A stretch of DNA of 64,000 nt from Marinomonas ostreistagni. GTDB taxonomy: Bacteria > Pseudomonadota > Gammaproteobacteria > Pseudomonadales > Marinomonadaceae. A program made the translations under genes and the position numbers. The notes under the pieces were generated by a model, which was not told the DNA's origin, ran no database searches, and worked only from the letters and a program-made list of their open reading frames with translations. The DNA lies in contig NZ_JAEMUH010000014.1 of NCBI RefSeq assembly GCF_016461785.1, positions 62,001 through 126,000 on the forward strand, written 5' to 3'. Shown piece after piece: positions 46,690 through 56,842 of this stretch (positions are counted from its first letter, which is position 1; the number at the start of each line of letters is the position of its first letter).

Positions 46690-48834
46690 TCAAGCAGCAC
46701 TCACTTTGAATAAACTAACTAATCTAGAAAGTGAAGCCGCTTTCGCACTTACTTCCTCAGCTTTAGTATTTACTAATCTTACGCTTGTTCCCATCTGAAG
46801 TGAACTAGAAGCAACCTGATGTGCATGATCTCCATTTTGTTGACTACTTTGTGAAATCTGATCAATGATAGAGAACATGTTCTCTGCAATGGAAGCTAAT
46901 CGATCGCTATCATGTGTTGCCGCTTCATTTCTGGCTAAACTGTTATTTACATCCTGAACGCCCTGCTCCATAAAACTTGCTGCACGACTGGTCTCTGATT
47001 TAATCTCTTCAACGACTCTTCCTATGTCGGCAGCCGCTGTAGCTGTTCGATTAGCCAATGCACGAACCTCATCAGCCACAACGGAGAACCCCCGACCGAA
47101 CTCGCCAGCTCGAGCTGCCTCAATGGCAGCATTTAATGCAAGTAGATTTGTTTGACTGGTTATATCAGTAATTTCTTCAACAAATTGACCAACATTTTCC
47201 GCTTGCATACTTAAGGAGTTCACCGAGTCTGCTGATGTTTGAACCACGTCTAAAATAGTATCAGTACTTTGCCTAACCAATACATATTGGTGCTGGGCGT
47301 TTTGTACAGCCATTTCCATAGATTCCTTCATCATGGATACCGTATTATTTGCTTGGGCAACGAAGTCAGCTTCTTGCTTAATGACTCCTAAAGACTCACT
47401 TGCAGCGACTTGCACGGCGTCTGACGCCACTGCTGCTTCTTTGTTAGACGATTCCATTTGCTCGGCTAATTTCGACACCTGTTTTGCTGAAACGATTACT
47501 TCACCTACAATCTGATCTAAGTTGTCAATGAAGCTATTAATCCATCTACCTAAGTTTCCCGCTTCATTAGGTGGTAGTCGGGAAATATCCATACGCTGTG
47601 CTAGATTCCCTTCGCCTTCCGCCAATTCTCGAATCACTTTTGTCATGCCCCCCAATTGTCTTGCTGTTTTAGCGGGGCCTTTACGTGAGAAAGTAAATCC
47701 TGCAAAGCATGCTGCCAATAGGGATAGGGCTATCTCACCCCATAAAGGGAGACCACTATAAGCCAACAACAGGAACTGGAACATTAGTACGCTTAACATA
47801 CATACAGAAAATAACTTCATGGTCGTATAGTGAATTGAACGTGGTCGATACACTTCCTCAACATCACCTTCACACATCATTCCCCAACGATCATCTGAAC
47901 CGTCAAGTTGGAATGTGACACCTTTACCAATAACTGGGATATGTCGATAATCGGAGTATCCAGGGTACTTTACGTATACATTAGAGCCGTTTTTAATAGT
48001 CTCCCGTACCCCTGGATGTAGCTTACCGGTTGAAGGATCCGTAAACATAACCTCTAACTCAGTATGTTCCTTAATGGATACCACACCAAATGGGGTTGTT
48101 ACACCCTGCTTTAAGTTTTCCCCAAGAAAAAAGGTATCATCTTCAAAACGTGAACGACTCAATGCAATCCCTGCTGGAATTGAAGGGTCAAATTTCGACT
48201 CAACCATAAATAAGTAATTATCACCTGATTCATGGAAAATGTGCCCTGCCTCACGCTGAATCAGATCACTTAACACATCGTTAGGTATACGTGCACACAG
48301 TAAAACGTCTTCGCCACTGAATTTAATGGGAAGATAAAACATCATGGTAACCTGATCATGAAATTTGGAAGTCGTTGGTCCCAGTGCGAGTGTTTGTGGA
48401 TCTTTGTAGGGACCATGCAAAAAACGACCTTGTCGTGCCCTCTTTGCAGCATCAATTTGAGCGTAAGACCGATTTACACTTTGTTGAGCAGTGGAAAATA
48501 TTACACAATCATTTGAATCTAGTAAGAATACCTCTGAACACTCCGGCATCGATTGCTTTAACGATGTAAGAATGGTGTCGCAATGAGATTGGTCCATTGA
48601 CTTCAAGGATTCACTTGTTTGATCTAGCCTCTCCCAAACTGACTGAACAAACTGCTTGAGTAACCTGACCCTGGTACTTGCAATGCCCTCGAATGTAATT
48701 TCTATATCTTGATACGCGTAGCGGTTAACGAAACAGCTCCAGCCTAAATTAAGTTTTCCGTTCACCCCTAACCATTTAAGCCAGCTTTTTTCTGATTTAC
48801 TAAGTGACATCTTATCACTATTCAAGTGTGTCAT
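46690..48834 (-). CDS. Methyl-accepting chemotaxis protein with N-terminal Cache-like region
   Basis: 714 residues from ATG 48834, with AGAAGAG upstream; an upstream in-frame ATG at 48903 would add 23. The first roughly 340 residues contain no hydrophobic helix and look like a double Cache-type sensor (MFYLPIKFSGEDVLLCARIP, DRWGMMCEG). A pair of membrane segments at about 350-395 comes next, then a HAMP-like stretch and the signalling domain with the hairpin tip TSQTNLLALNAAIEAARAGE. This order, with no first membrane segment, would put the sensor in the cytoplasm. Followed by the EAL gene. Confidence 0.9.
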   Translation of the reverse strand: MTHLNSDKMSLSKSEKSWLKWLGVNGKLNLGWSCFVNRYAYQDIEITFEGIASTRVRLLKQFVQSVWERLDQTSESLKSMDQSHCDTILTSLKQSMPECSEVFLLDSNDCVIFSTAQQSVNRSYAQIDAAKRARQGRFLHGPYKDPQTLALGPTTSKFHDQVTMMFYLPIKFSGEDVLLCARIPNDVLSDLIQREAGHIFHESGDNYLFMVESKFDPSIPAGIALSRSRFEDDTFFLGENLKQGVTTPFGVVSIKEHTELEVMFTDPSTGKLHPGVRETIKNGSNVYVKYPGYSDYRHIPVIGKGVTFQLDGSDDRWGMMCEGDVEEVYRPRSIHYTTMKLFSVCMLSVLMFQFLLLAYSGLPLWGEIALSLLAACFAGFTFSRKGPAKTARQLGGMTKVIRELAEGEGNLAQRMDISRLPPNEAGNLGRWINSFIDNLDQIVGEVIVSAKQVSKLAEQMESSNKEAAVASDAVQVAASESLGVIKQEADFVAQANNTVSMMKESMEMAVQNAQHQYVLVRQSTDTILDVVQTSADSVNSLSMQAENVGQFVEEITDITSQTNLLALNAAIEAARAGEFGRGFSVVADEVRALANRTATAAADIGRVVEEIKSETSRAASFMEQGVQDVNNSLARNEAATHDSDRLASIAENMFSIIDQISQSSQQNGDHAHQVASSSLQMGTSVRLVNTKAEEVSAKAASLSRLVSLFKVSAA

Positions 48835-49235
48835 TTGAGAAACTCTTCTATGGAATTTAGTTATTTGTGGACATCTATCCTGATGACTCAACTGAAATTC
48901 CAAGCAATTGACATACCAATAATTTATACCCTATATATCTAGAAACTAGAGCAAATTAAACATATGAAACATCCCTACGCATTAATTTTTTAGTTAATCA
49001 ACAATTCAGTAGATTATTTTACGTTTACATATCCTTACAGGAGTATCCATAAGTAACACTTAATATCACTGTTATTGATAGCGAATATTTCATAAATTCA
49101 TCTACTCTTAACTTTATAAAAACATACTAAATTCATCATCATTACGCACAAGAACTAAGCAAAGAACAAGATTAAATGCACCAAAAATCAACATGTTACC
49201 TCTTTTAGGTATTTGAACATTTAAAAGGAGTGCAT
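48835..49235. other. A/T-rich intergenic region between chemoreceptor and patatin genes
   Basis: About 400 bases between divergent genes. It is A/T-rich and probably carries both promoters, but I see no clear gene, strong hairpin or repeat. Confidence 0.4.
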
Positions 49236-50378
49236 ATGAATAAAAATAAAACAGCTCTTTTATTATCAGGCGGTGGTGCAAGAGGGGCCTATCAGGTTGG
49301 TGTTCTAAATGCACTTGCAACGATGGCTACTAAGAACACCCCAATACCCTTTGATATTTTGTGTGGCACTTCGGCAGGCGCCTTAAACGCTACATTTCTT
49401 GCTTCACAAGCTCAATCTTTTAGCAAAGCGGTTAAGCAGCTGTCCTATATTTGGCGTCATCTAACAACAGATCAAATCTTCCAAATGAGCCGTTGGCCCA
49501 TTGCTTCATCTATAACAAAAACATTAACGTCTGCATTTTTACAACAACAATCTGGTAACGCTTTAGCATTGATGACCAATCAGCCCCTTGAAGACCTGCT
49601 TAGGCGTTTTCTAGATTTTAATCGAATCGCGATTGCTCTGAACCAACGTCATATCGAGACATTAGCGATTACTGCAATGAATTATAGCGATGGGAACTCT
49701 ACAACCTTTTTCCAAAGTTCAAACACGCAAATCACTAACTGGAAATCAGGGAGAAAAGTCGGGATTAAAAGTGCTATCACAATTGATCACCTTTTAGCAT
49801 CAAGTGCAATTCCAGGTATCTTTCCGCCCAGAGAAATTAATAAAGAATTCTTTGGTGATGGCGCTGTACGTTTAGGCTCAGCGATACAGCCAGCCATAAA
49901 CTTAGGAGCAGAAAAACTTCTGATCATTGGTGTAAGCGACAACCGACAAGCAAAAGATTGGACCCAGTCCCCAACCAGCCTCAATTATGATGCACCATCG
50001 ATTGTTCAAGTCATGGGACAGTTACTAAATAGTGCGTTCATTGACTCAATAGACCAGGATATCGCGCATATTGAAGAGTGTAATAAATTAATAGAACTCA
50101 TCCCTAATGAATTGAGGCCACCACACCTCGCCCATAGAAAAACACTAGTGATTTCGCCATCCATTGGACTCAATATTGTTGCGGAACAAACGCTGGAAAG
50201 TCTTCCAGTAAAAATTAGAAAGCTACTTAAAACAGCAACAGGAAATAAATCGCTTGGCGCCGCTTCAGCGGCCAGTTATTTGATGTTCACACCAGAGTAT
50301 TGCAGAGCATTAATTGAGTTAGGTTATAAAGACGCCATGTGGCAGAAAGACAAAATCGAATCCTTTTTCTCGGAGTAA
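49236..50378 (+). CDS. Patatin-like phospholipase
   Basis: 380 residues; ATG 49236 with AAGGAG just before it (a GTG six bases earlier falls in that site). Oxyanion loop GGGARGAYQVGVL, nucleophile elbow GTSAG (Ser46), and the catalytic aspartate in FFGDGAVRLG are all seen, so an active lipid acyl hydrolase is likely. No signal peptide. A hairpin terminator shared with aceF follows. Confidence 0.92.
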   Translation: MNKNKTALLLSGGGARGAYQVGVLNALATMATKNTPIPFDILCGTSAGALNATFLASQAQSFSKAVKQLSYIWRHLTTDQIFQMSRWPIASSITKTLTSAFLQQQSGNALALMTNQPLEDLLRRFLDFNRIAIALNQRHIETLAITAMNYSDGNSTTFFQSSNTQITNWKSGRKVGIKSAITIDHLLASSAIPGIFPPREINKEFFGDGAVRLGSAIQPAINLGAEKLLIIGVSDNRQAKDWTQSPTSLNYDAPSIVQVMGQLLNSAFIDSIDQDIAHIEECNKLIELIPNELRPPHLAHRKTLVISPSIGLNIVAEQTLESLPVKIRKLLKTATGNKSLGAASAASYLMFTPEYCRALIELGYKDAMWQKDKIESFFSE

Positions 50379-50440
50379 TCATCAGACAGCATAGCCCTTT
50401 TGAAAAAGCAGGCTTATTGAATAGCCACTGATGATAAACG

Positions 50441-50469
50441 AAAAAGGCAGCCAAATTGGCTGCCTTTTG
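50441..50469. terminator. Bidirectional terminator between patatin gene and aceF
   Basis: AAAAGGCAGCC-AAATT-GGCTGCCTTTT with A and T runs on each side; it serves both convergent genes. Confidence 0.88.
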
Positions 50470-50489
50470 ATATGACATAGCGCTATCTA

Positions 50490-52451
50490 TTACAGCGTTA
50501 AACGACGAACGTCGCTTAGCAATGCATTCAAGTAAGTCATAAAGCGACCAGCATCAGCGCCGTTTACAGCACGGTGGTCGTAAGACAAGCACAATGGCAA
50601 CATTGTACGTGGCTCAAACTCTTTACCGTTCCAACGAGGCTCGATGTCTGCTTTAGATACACCTAGGATACCCACTTCAGGAGTATTCACGATTGGTGTA
50701 AAACCTGTACCACCCATAGCACCAAGGCTAGAGATAGTGAAACAGCCGCCTTGCATGTCAGCAGGCTTAAGTTGCTTAGCCAGCGCTTTCTTGATCAGTT
50801 CACCCGCTTCTGTCGCAATTTGAACGACAGATTTCTGGTCCACATCACGTAGAACAGGGACCACTAGGCCTACTGGTGAGTCGACTGCGATACCAATATG
50901 AACGTATTTCTTCTGAACAACGCTTTCGCCATCTGCATGAAGAGACACGTTGAACGCTGGGTTCTTAACCAGTGCTTGTGCAACAGCCTTAATCATGAAT
51001 GGAAGCGGTGTTAGTTTCACGCCTTGTTTTTCCATTTCAGGCTTCAAGCTCTTACGGAACTCTTCAAGATCCGTAATATCAGCTTTGTCGAACTGTGTTA
51101 CATGAGGAACATTCAACCAAGAGCGCGTCATGTTAAATGACGTAATCTTCTGAATCTTGCTCATCTTAACAACTTCAACTTCACCAAACTGGCTGAAATC
51201 GATCTCAGGCACACGAGGAATACCCGCACCTTCTACAACCGCTGAAGACGCTGCTGGAGCAGAAGCTGCTTTCTGAACGGCTGCTTTCACGTAAGCGTGT
51301 AGATCTTCTTTCGTGATACGTCCACGAGGACCTGTTGCACGAACAAGCGCCAGATCAACGCCTAGCTCACGAGCCAACAAACGCACTGCTGGGCCAGCAT
51401 GTACTTTCTTGTTTGGAGCAGAAAGTACAGCACCTGAATCAACGGCAGGAACGGCTGCTTTTGGTGCTTCTTGTTTCGCTGGAGCGGCTTCTTTTGGTGC
51501 TTCTTGTTTCGCTGGAGCTGGAGCCGCTGTAGGAGCAGAACCTTCCACTTCAAGCTCAAGGATCAAAGTGCCTTCAGATACTTTATCGCCTTCTTTGATA
51601 GCAAGGGATTTAACCGTACCTGATTTAGGTGCAGGAATGTCCATAGACGCTTTATCAGTTTCTAGAACGATGATCGAATCACCCTCTTCAACTTTATCGC
51701 CTACTGCAACAGATACTTCGATTACGTCAACATCAGTTGCACCACCGATATCTGGAACATTCACCGCCTCAACACCACCTGCTACAGGTGCAGCTGCTGG
51801 AGCAGGAGCCGCCTCTTGTGCTGGCGCAGCTTCTTGAGCCTCAGCAACGGGAGCTGCAGGTTCTGCTGGCGCGGCGCCTTCAGCAAGGATCACTAGAATG
51901 TCATCACCTTCAGAAACTGTGTCACCTTCTTTGATCAGAAGCTTAGATACCTTACCAGTCACTGGTGAAGGAATGTCCATTGAAGCCTTATCAGTTTCCA
52001 GAACGATGATTGAATCACCTTCAGAAACTTCATCACCTTCAGCGACACAAACTTCGATTACATCAACACCTGTAGCACCGCCAATATCTGGAACAGAGAC
52101 AGTCTGTTCAGCCGATGCAGCAGGAGCCGCTGGCTTTTCAGCTGCAGGGGCTGGAGCAGGAGCCGCTTCGGCTTTAGGCTCTTCTTTAGCAGGCTCTTCA
52201 GCGGCTGCAGCACCCTCAACTTCAAGAGTCAGAATGTCGCTACCTTCAGAAACTGTATCGCCCTCTTTTACAGAGATCGCAGTAACTTTACCTGCTAACG
52301 GAGACGGAACGTCCATGGACGCTTTATCAGTCTCTAATACGATAATAGATTGGTCAACTTCGATAATGTCGCCAACTTGTACGCTAATTTCGATCACATC
52401 GACATCAGTCGCACCACCAATATCCGGTACTCGAATAATCTCAGTACTCAC
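50490..52451 (-). CDS. aceF: Dihydrolipoyl acetyltransferase (PDH E2) with three lipoyl domains
   Basis: 653 residues (E. coli 630). Three tandem lipoyl domains near the start, each with VLETDKASMD where the lysine is lipoylated (first at Lys43), linked by long Ala/Pro/Glu-rich segments. A peripheral-subunit-binding domain follows (AGPAVRLLARELGVDLALV, ATGPRGRITKEDLHAYV), then the catalytic domain ending in LSYDHRAVNGADAGRF with the active histidine. It is 89 bases downstream of aceE. The E3 gene is not in the window. Confidence 0.96.
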   Translation of the reverse strand: MSTEIIRVPDIGGATDVDVIEISVQVGDIIEVDQSIIVLETDKASMDVPSPLAGKVTAISVKEGDTVSEGSDILTLEVEGAAAAEEPAKEEPKAEAAPAPAPAAEKPAAPAASAEQTVSVPDIGGATGVDVIEVCVAEGDEVSEGDSIIVLETDKASMDIPSPVTGKVSKLLIKEGDTVSEGDDILVILAEGAAPAEPAAPVAEAQEAAPAQEAAPAPAAAPVAGGVEAVNVPDIGGATDVDVIEVSVAVGDKVEEGDSIIVLETDKASMDIPAPKSGTVKSLAIKEGDKVSEGTLILELEVEGSAPTAAPAPAKQEAPKEAAPAKQEAPKAAVPAVDSGAVLSAPNKKVHAGPAVRLLARELGVDLALVRATGPRGRITKEDLHAYVKAAVQKAASAPAASSAVVEGAGIPRVPEIDFSQFGEVEVVKMSKIQKITSFNMTRSWLNVPHVTQFDKADITDLEEFRKSLKPEMEKQGVKLTPLPFMIKAVAQALVKNPAFNVSLHADGESVVQKKYVHIGIAVDSPVGLVVPVLRDVDQKSVVQIATEAGELIKKALAKQLKPADMQGGCFTISSLGAMGGTGFTPIVNTPEVGILGVSKADIEPRWNGKEFEPRTMLPLCLSYDHRAVNGADAGRFMTYLNALLSDVRRLTL

Positions 52452-52540
52452 GGAAATCTCCTTTGTCGTAAAGACGCATCAAACTTTTACAAACTGAGTC
52501 GATTTTAAAACAATCGACTCAGTCCCGATTATTCCGCTAA

Positions 52541-55207
52541 TTAGCAGGTAACTGGGTTTGGCTTGTTAGGGTCAAGGCCAAATTTGCTGATAGCTTCAGC
52601 AACGACATCAGCTTTCACTTTGCCGTCTTTAGCTAGAGCATTCAGTGCAGACACAACTACCCAGTAACGGTTAACTTCGAAGAAGTGACGTAGTTTTTCA
52701 CGAGTGTCACTTCGACCAAAACCGTCAGTACCTAGTACATTATAAGTACTGTTTACGAATGGGCGAATTTGATCTGCATAAAGTTTGATGTGGTCAGTAG
52801 AAGCAATTACTGGACCTTTATCACCTAAGCACTGCTCTACGTAAGAAAGGCGTTGCTCTTCTGTTGGGTGAAGCATGTTCCAGCGTGCTGCATCTAGACC
52901 TTCACGGCGCAGCTCGTTGAAAGATGTAACACTCCAAACATCAGCATTGATCCCAAACTCTTCACTTAGGATCTCCGCTGCAGCATCTACTTCACGTAGA
53001 ATGACACCAGCACCTAGAAGTTGAACAGTTTCTTTGTTGCCTTTCTTCTCAACAGATTTGAACTTGTACATCCCTTTCAGAATGCCTTCTTCAACACCCT
53101 CAGGCATATCTGGGTGTTCATAGTTCTCGTTCATAACTGTTAAGTAATAGAACACGCTCTCACGCTCTTGGTACATACGACGTAGACCGTCTTGTACGAT
53201 TACCGCAACTTCGTAAGAGTAAGTTGGATCGTAAGATACACAGTTCGGGATAGTGCCCGCAAGAATATGCGAGTGACCATCTTCGTGCTGTAGACCTTCA
53301 CCGTTAAGTGTTGTACGACCCGCTGTAGCACCTAGTAGGAAACCACGAGCTTGAGAATCACCTGCCGCCCAAGCCAAGTCACCAATACGTTGGAAACCAA
53401 ACATTGAGTAGTAGATGTAAACAGGGATCATTGGGTAGTTGCTGTTACTGTAAGAAGTAGCGAGCGCTAACCAAGCAGACATCGCACCTGCTTCGTTGAT
53501 ACCTTCTTGAAGAATCTGACCTTTCTCGGATTCTTTATAGAACATTACCTGTTGATGGTCATGTGGCGTGTAACGCTGACCTTCAGACGAGTAAATGCCT
53601 AATTGACGGAACATGCCTTCCATACCGAAAGTACGCGCTTCGTCAGCTAGAATTGGAACAACACGAGGGCCGATGCCTTTGTGTTTAACCATATTGTTTA
53701 AACAGCGAACGAATGCCATGGTCGATGAAATCTCACGACCTGCTGTACCCTTGATCTGAGCTTTGAAGTCTTCAAGTGTTGGCACATCAAGTGCATCACA
53801 GTCCTTACGACGTACAGGGAAGTCTCCATGAAGCGCTTCACGACGTGAACGCAAGTACTTCATTTCTGGGCTATCTTCTGCAGGACGGTAGTAAGGAAGA
53901 TCTTTTAGTTCTTCATCACTGATTGGAATACCAAACTTATCACGGAACTGAGCCAAAGACTCTTCATCCAGTTTCTTAGTTTGGTGAGCCGTGTTTTGTG
54001 CTTCTGCAGCCTTGAACATACCGTAACCTTTAACGGTTTGAGCAAGGATAACAGTTGGCTGACCTTTATGAGCTGTCGCTGCTGCGTAGGCTGCATATAC
54101 TTTGTATGGGTCGTGACCACCACGGTTAAGGTTCATGATGTCATCATCAGACATGTCCTTAACCATTTCTAACAATTCAGGGTATTTACCAAAGAAATGT
54201 TCACGTGTGTATGCACCGCCGTTTGCTTTGTAGTTTTGCAACTCACCATCACAAACTTCGTCCATACGTTTTTGAAGTAGGCCTTTGTCGTCTTTCTCAA
54301 ACAATGGGTCCCAGTGACGCCCCCAAAGACACTTAACAATGTTCCAGCCTGCGCCACGGAACACACCTTCAAGCTCTTGGACAATTTTACTGTTACCACG
54401 AACAGGGCCATCAAGGCGCTGAAGGTTACAGTTGATAACAAAGATTAGGTTATCCAGCTTCTCACGGCCTGCAAGAGCAATAGCACCAAGTGATTCTGGC
54501 TCATCACACTCACCGTCACCTAGGAATGCCCATACCTTGCGATCGCCCTGCTTAACAAGACCACGGCTATCTTGGTATTTCATTACGTGTGCTTGATAAA
54601 TAGCCTGAAGTGGACCAAGCCCCATTGATACGGTTGGGAATTGCCAGTAATCAGGCATCAACCATGGGTGTGGGTAGGAGGACAGGCCTTTGCCGTCTAC
54701 TTCACGGCGGAAGTTATCCATTTGTTCTTCAGTCAATCGACCTTCGATAAACGAACGTGCGTAAATACCTGGTGCGATATGACCTTGGAAGAACACCATG
54801 TCGGCTTCTTGTGTTTCGCTTGCACCACGGAAGAAATGGTTGAACGCAATATCATACAATGTTGCTGCAGATGAGAAACTTGTAATGTGTCCACCAAGTG
54901 TTGAATCTTGGCGGTTCGCTTTCATAACCATCGCCAATGCGTTCCAACGAATGATAGAACGAATACGTCGTTCCATGAATAAGTCACCAGGAAGTGGCTT
55001 TTCATTCTGTGGCGCAATGGTATTGCGATATGGCGTAGTAATAGAAGCTGGCATTGGAGTACCAGATTTCACCGCTTCTTTACTTAAGCGATCCAGAATG
55101 TACTGGGCACGTTCAGGACCTTCTTCTCGAAGGACAGACTCGAGTGCATCGACCCACTCTTTAGTTTCAATTGGATCGATATCTTCGAGGATATGCTGCT
55201 CCGTCAT
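52541..55207 (-). CDS. aceE: Pyruvate dehydrogenase E1 component
   Basis: 888 residues (E. coli 887), homodimeric type. Thiamine diphosphate site GDGECDEPESLGAIALAGREKLDNLIFVINCNLQRLDGPV split across its usual motifs (here GDGECDEPES and NCNLQRLDGPV), plus FGMEGMFRQLGIYSSEGQ and QEGINEAGAMSAW. It decarboxylates pyruvate and acetylates lipoyl groups of AceF. No pdhR gene is present upstream; a long leader region lies there instead. Confidence 0.97.
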   Translation of the reverse strand: MTEQHILEDIDPIETKEWVDALESVLREEGPERAQYILDRLSKEAVKSGTPMPASITTPYRNTIAPQNEKPLPGDLFMERRIRSIIRWNALAMVMKANRQDSTLGGHITSFSSAATLYDIAFNHFFRGASETQEADMVFFQGHIAPGIYARSFIEGRLTEEQMDNFRREVDGKGLSSYPHPWLMPDYWQFPTVSMGLGPLQAIYQAHVMKYQDSRGLVKQGDRKVWAFLGDGECDEPESLGAIALAGREKLDNLIFVINCNLQRLDGPVRGNSKIVQELEGVFRGAGWNIVKCLWGRHWDPLFEKDDKGLLQKRMDEVCDGELQNYKANGGAYTREHFFGKYPELLEMVKDMSDDDIMNLNRGGHDPYKVYAAYAAATAHKGQPTVILAQTVKGYGMFKAAEAQNTAHQTKKLDEESLAQFRDKFGIPISDEELKDLPYYRPAEDSPEMKYLRSRREALHGDFPVRRKDCDALDVPTLEDFKAQIKGTAGREISSTMAFVRCLNNMVKHKGIGPRVVPILADEARTFGMEGMFRQLGIYSSEGQRYTPHDHQQVMFYKESEKGQILQEGINEAGAMSAWLALATSYSNSNYPMIPVYIYYSMFGFQRIGDLAWAAGDSQARGFLLGATAGRTTLNGEGLQHEDGHSHILAGTIPNCVSYDPTYSYEVAVIVQDGLRRMYQERESVFYYLTVMNENYEHPDMPEGVEEGILKGMYKFKSVEKKGNKETVQLLGAGVILREVDAAAEILSEEFGINADVWSVTSFNELRREGLDAARWNMLHPTEEQRLSYVEQCLGDKGPVIASTDHIKLYADQIRPFVNSTYNVLGTDGFGRSDTREKLRHFFEVNRYWVVVSALNALAKDGKVKADVVAEAISKFGLDPNKPNPVTC

Positions 55208-55986
55208 AGTGTTTATAACCCCCGCTATTAGAACAGATCTTCAAACTTATAGAGGCGTTTGGTTGTTTTGCTCTCTATAAGCAGTTTAAACAGACATTGC
55301 GAATTCAATATATGAATCCAGCCGATACCTACATACAGTAAAAGCGACCGAATCATTGGTCTTTTATGTATGTAAGCTCGATCTTGAACATGCTTTTTAT
55401 TCTAATTAGACGCTTGTCGCCATCGTTACCGACCACCCATCATCTTGGGTAAGCCTGCTTCCGTATTAAAGTTTGATTCTCAAACTTTTTGCTTATTTAG
55501 ATATTTGCACACTGTTTTGCAGTACAGATGATCTAAATAGGCGTTAACAGATGCCACATTCTTTCCTTAGTAAAACAGATGAAACTAAGGTTTTTTTCGC
55601 TATCCATGGCACGATTCATAAGCTTTTGCCCGAATCGTTGTAGCTGTTAATCCCGTGAGTTGGTACAAAAAACGCGGCCTAGGTTACCATCTAAAATCAC
55701 CAAGGAATAGATATAGGGCCTAAGTTAGTGCTTTAAAACCGAGCAAGCAGCACCAAAAGTGATTGTTTTTTGTGCGATTTATTCATTTAAGTCCCTGAAA
55801 TACCTGATTCACAAGACATAATCATAGCACCATTCCCAAAACTAATATCACCTATACATATAAATTATACCCACACAATAATGTCACCAACCTAACAAAT
55901 GTTACAAAACCAATTTCTAAACTGACTAAAGAGATGATAATCGATACAATTAACGCACATATAGAGCATTTTAATTGGATACATGA
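55208..55986. other. Long non-coding gap between aceE and nadC with several inverted repeats
   Basis: About 780 bases with no convincing gene. On the aceE side CTTATAGAG and CTCTATAAG (55246-55254, 55273-55281) would form a hairpin in the aceE leader. Further along are AAAGTTTGA-TTC-TCAAACTTT (55468-55488), ATTTAGAT/ATCTAAAT (55495-55502, 55531-55538), CCTTAGT/ACTAAGG plus seven T (55565-55597), ACGATTC/GAATCGT (55611-55617, 55632-55638), and a direct repeat GGCCTAGGTTA / GGCCTAAGTTA near 55676 and 55717. No PdhR-type palindrome is visible. Confidence 0.5.
55420..55597 (+). ncRNA. Candidate small RNA ending in an intrinsic terminator
   Basis: A plus-strand hairpin CCTTAGT-N12-ACTAAGG with seven T ends here although no coding gene runs into it. 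Two upstream hairpins add structure. The 5' end is not defined and no known RNA family is recognised. Confidence 0.25.
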
Positions 55987-56841
55987 ATGGCTACCCTTTC
56001 CGACTCATTACAAGAACACATAGCTAAACACGTTCAAACATCGCTTGAAGAAGACATTGGCTCAGGCGACATTACGGCTAAATTGATCCCTTCTGACAAT
56101 ACTTTGTCTGCCGTTGTTATTGCCAGAGAACCGGCCGTACTCTGTGGCAGCGCTTGGGCAAATGAAGTTTTTTCTCAATTAGACCCTAGCGTTACGTTAG
56201 AGTGGCTAGCTAAAGATGGTGACCAGCTAACACCAAACGAGCCATTTTTAAAACTAAGCGGTAATGCTCGAAGCATTCTTACTGGCGAGCGTACAGCACT
56301 TAACTACATCCAAATGTTGTCATATACCGCGACAGTTTCTAGGCACTATGCGAATATGGTCAAACATGAAGCACTGACCATTTTAGATACACGCAAGACA
56401 ATCCCAAGTTTCCGCCTTGCGCAAAAATACGCTATCACTGTCGGTGGTGCTGCCAATCATCGAGTTGGCCTTTATGATGCTTTCTTAATTAAGGAAAATC
56501 ACATCATGGCAGCAGGTTCGATTTCCGCTGCAGTAAAACAAGCACAATCGATTGCTCCGGGAAAAACGATTGAAGTCGAAACAGAGAATTTGACGGAAGT
56601 TGAAGAAGCTGTTTCAGCAGGCGCAGACATCATCATGCTCGATAATTTCTCCTTAGACGATATGCGATTAGCTGTTCAGAAATATCAAGGCAGAGTCAAA
56701 TTTGAAGCCTCTGGCAATATGACGGATGCTCATATCAAAGATGTAGCGAGTACTGGTGTTGATTTCATTTCTGTTGGCGCTCTGACAAAACACGTACAAG
56801 CCATCGACCTTTCATTACGAGTTATGAAGGAGAGCCTATAA
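55987..56841 (+). CDS. nadC: Nicotinate-nucleotide pyrophosphorylase (carboxylating)
   Basis: 284 residues (E. coli 297). It converts quinolinate and PRPP to NaMN. Family motifs: EDIGSGDITAKLIP, LTGERTALNYIQMLS, DTRKTIPSFRLAQKYA, GGAANHRVGLYDAFLIKENHI split in parts, VETENLTE and EASGNM. Downstream ackA begins one base after its stop, so it probably heads a nadC-ackA-pta operon. Confidence 0.95.
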   Translation: MATLSDSLQEHIAKHVQTSLEEDIGSGDITAKLIPSDNTLSAVVIAREPAVLCGSAWANEVFSQLDPSVTLEWLAKDGDQLTPNEPFLKLSGNARSILTGERTALNYIQMLSYTATVSRHYANMVKHEALTILDTRKTIPSFRLAQKYAITVGGAANHRVGLYDAFLIKENHIMAAGSISAAVKQAQSIAPGKTIEVETENLTEVEEAVSAGADIIMLDNFSLDDMRLAVQKYQGRVKFEASGNMTDAHIKDVASTGVDFISVGALTKHVQAIDLSLRVMKESL

Positions 56842-56842
56842 T

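Noticed and set aside
51313..51837. A 174-codon open frame opposite aceF
   Set aside because: It is the antisense reading of the repetitive Ala/Pro-rich linkers and lipoyl domains of aceF.
54798..55280. A 160-codon open frame antisense to the start of aceE
   Set aside because: Mostly inside aceE on the other strand, with no family features.
55208..55986. PdhR operator or hidden pdhR gene
   Set aside because: No ATTGGT-NNN-ACCAAT-type palindrome and no GntR-type frame was found.
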